Shown one piece after another: positions 31,836 to 32,082 of a stretch of DNA of 32,082 nt. The stretch comes from Cellvibrionales bacterium (GTDB lineage Bacteria; Pseudomonadota; Gammaproteobacteria; Pseudomonadales; JAHEGP01), in contig JAHEGP010000005.1 in the NCBI GenBank assembly GCA_024645065.1, positions 1 through 32,082 of the forward strand, written 5' to 3'. Numbering within the stretch: position 1 is the first letter of the stretch; each line of letters starts with the position of its first letter. The position numbers and the translations under genes were made by a program. Under the pieces are notes generated by a model, which worked only from the letters and a program-made list of their open reading frames with translations, made no database searches and was not told where the DNA came from.

Positions 31836-32082
31836 TCAGCCCCACATGACCCCGAGCAGCACACAGCCCAGCACAAGGCGATAGACCACAAATGGCATAA
31901 AGCCGATGGTTTCCACCAAGCGCATAAACACGGCAATACAGAGGTAGGCGGTCACCCCCGACAACAGCGTACCCATGGCAATATAGCTCCAGGGCATGTC
32001 GGTCCCGGACTGCATCAGTTCAATCCCCTTGAACAAGCCGGCTGCAAGGATCAGCGGTATCGCCAACAGAAACGAAAAACGG
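31836..32082 (-). CDS. uppP: undecaprenyl-diphosphatase UppP (C-terminal part)
   Basis: This is the last 81 residues of UppP (BacA), the inner-membrane enzyme that dephosphorylates undecaprenyl diphosphate to recycle the lipid carrier of peptidoglycan and other envelope polymers. The gene continues beyond the right edge of the window; the frame is open to the last base. RFSFLLAIPLILAAGLFKGIEL is a well-known stretch of the family, followed by two more hydrophobic helices and the end FMPFVVYRLVLGCVLLGVMWG. The catalytic motifs lie in the missing part. It converges on the kinase gene. Confidence 0.93.
   Translation of the reverse strand, partial: RFSFLLAIPLILAAGLFKGIELMQSGTDMPWSYIAMGTLLSGVTAYLCIAVFMRLVETIGFMPFVVYRLVLGCVLLGVMWG

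Overview
The window looks like ordinary chromosome from a GC-rich gammaproteobacterium. Gene order and protein style fit a marine Cellvibrionales/Halieaceae-type or Pseudomonas-like organism. Clues are the dapA-bamC-MBL-purC block known from Pseudomonas, an E. coli-like RNase II, RsmJ and YpfJ, a wax ester synthase of the kind found in marine hydrocarbon- and lipid-storing bacteria, and a CHASE2-type Ser/Thr kinase. Taxonomy is inferred from remembered family distributions, not from a search. I saw no rRNA, tRNA, CRISPR array, transposase or phage gene.

Left part (1-7.3 kb): rsmJ and an HD/PDE-like phosphohydrolase on the minus strand, a small leucine-rich-repeat lipoprotein (+), and a PilZ protein (-). 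The PilZ gene is divergent from a likely operon (+) of a voltage-gated K+ channel with a C-terminal zinc ribbon, a VWA protein and a membrane-anchored J-domain protein. A two-CBS protein (+) then converges on smrA (-). Between those two lies a 166-bp nested palindrome that looks like a small non-autonomous mobile element inserted at a TA within the smrA stop codon.

Middle (7.3-18.6 kb): a leader with five exact 15-bp tandem repeats precedes rnb (RNase II). Next come a zinc-ribbon protein and a DUF4124 protein (-), then ypfJ (+). A tightly spaced + strand run follows: a protein with two LPS-kinase-like domains, a glycosyltransferase, methionine/glutamine-type aminotransferase ybdL and omega-amidase yafV. 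The last two form a plausible keto-acid salvage pair. A wax ester synthase/DGAT with a long lysine/arginine-rich tail faces them on the minus strand.

Right part (18.6-32.1 kb): the minus-strand operon dapA-bamC-MBL hydrolase-purC joins lysine and cell-wall precursor synthesis, outer-membrane assembly and purine synthesis. It is divergent from a small secreted DUF3806 protein, whose 3' end overlaps a large DUF1631 regulator-like protein. A second minus-strand block is apeB (M18 aminopeptidase), a queuosine-mannosyltransferase-like gene that seems to start at CTG, and trpS. A CHASE2-Ser/Thr kinase (+) is divergent from apeB, and the window ends inside uppP (-).

Most of the content is housekeeping. 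The parts most worth a second look are the palindromic element in the smrA stop codon, the 15-bp minisatellite before rnb, the tandem kinase/glycosyltransferase pair, the channel-VWA-J operon and the basic tail on the wax ester synthase.
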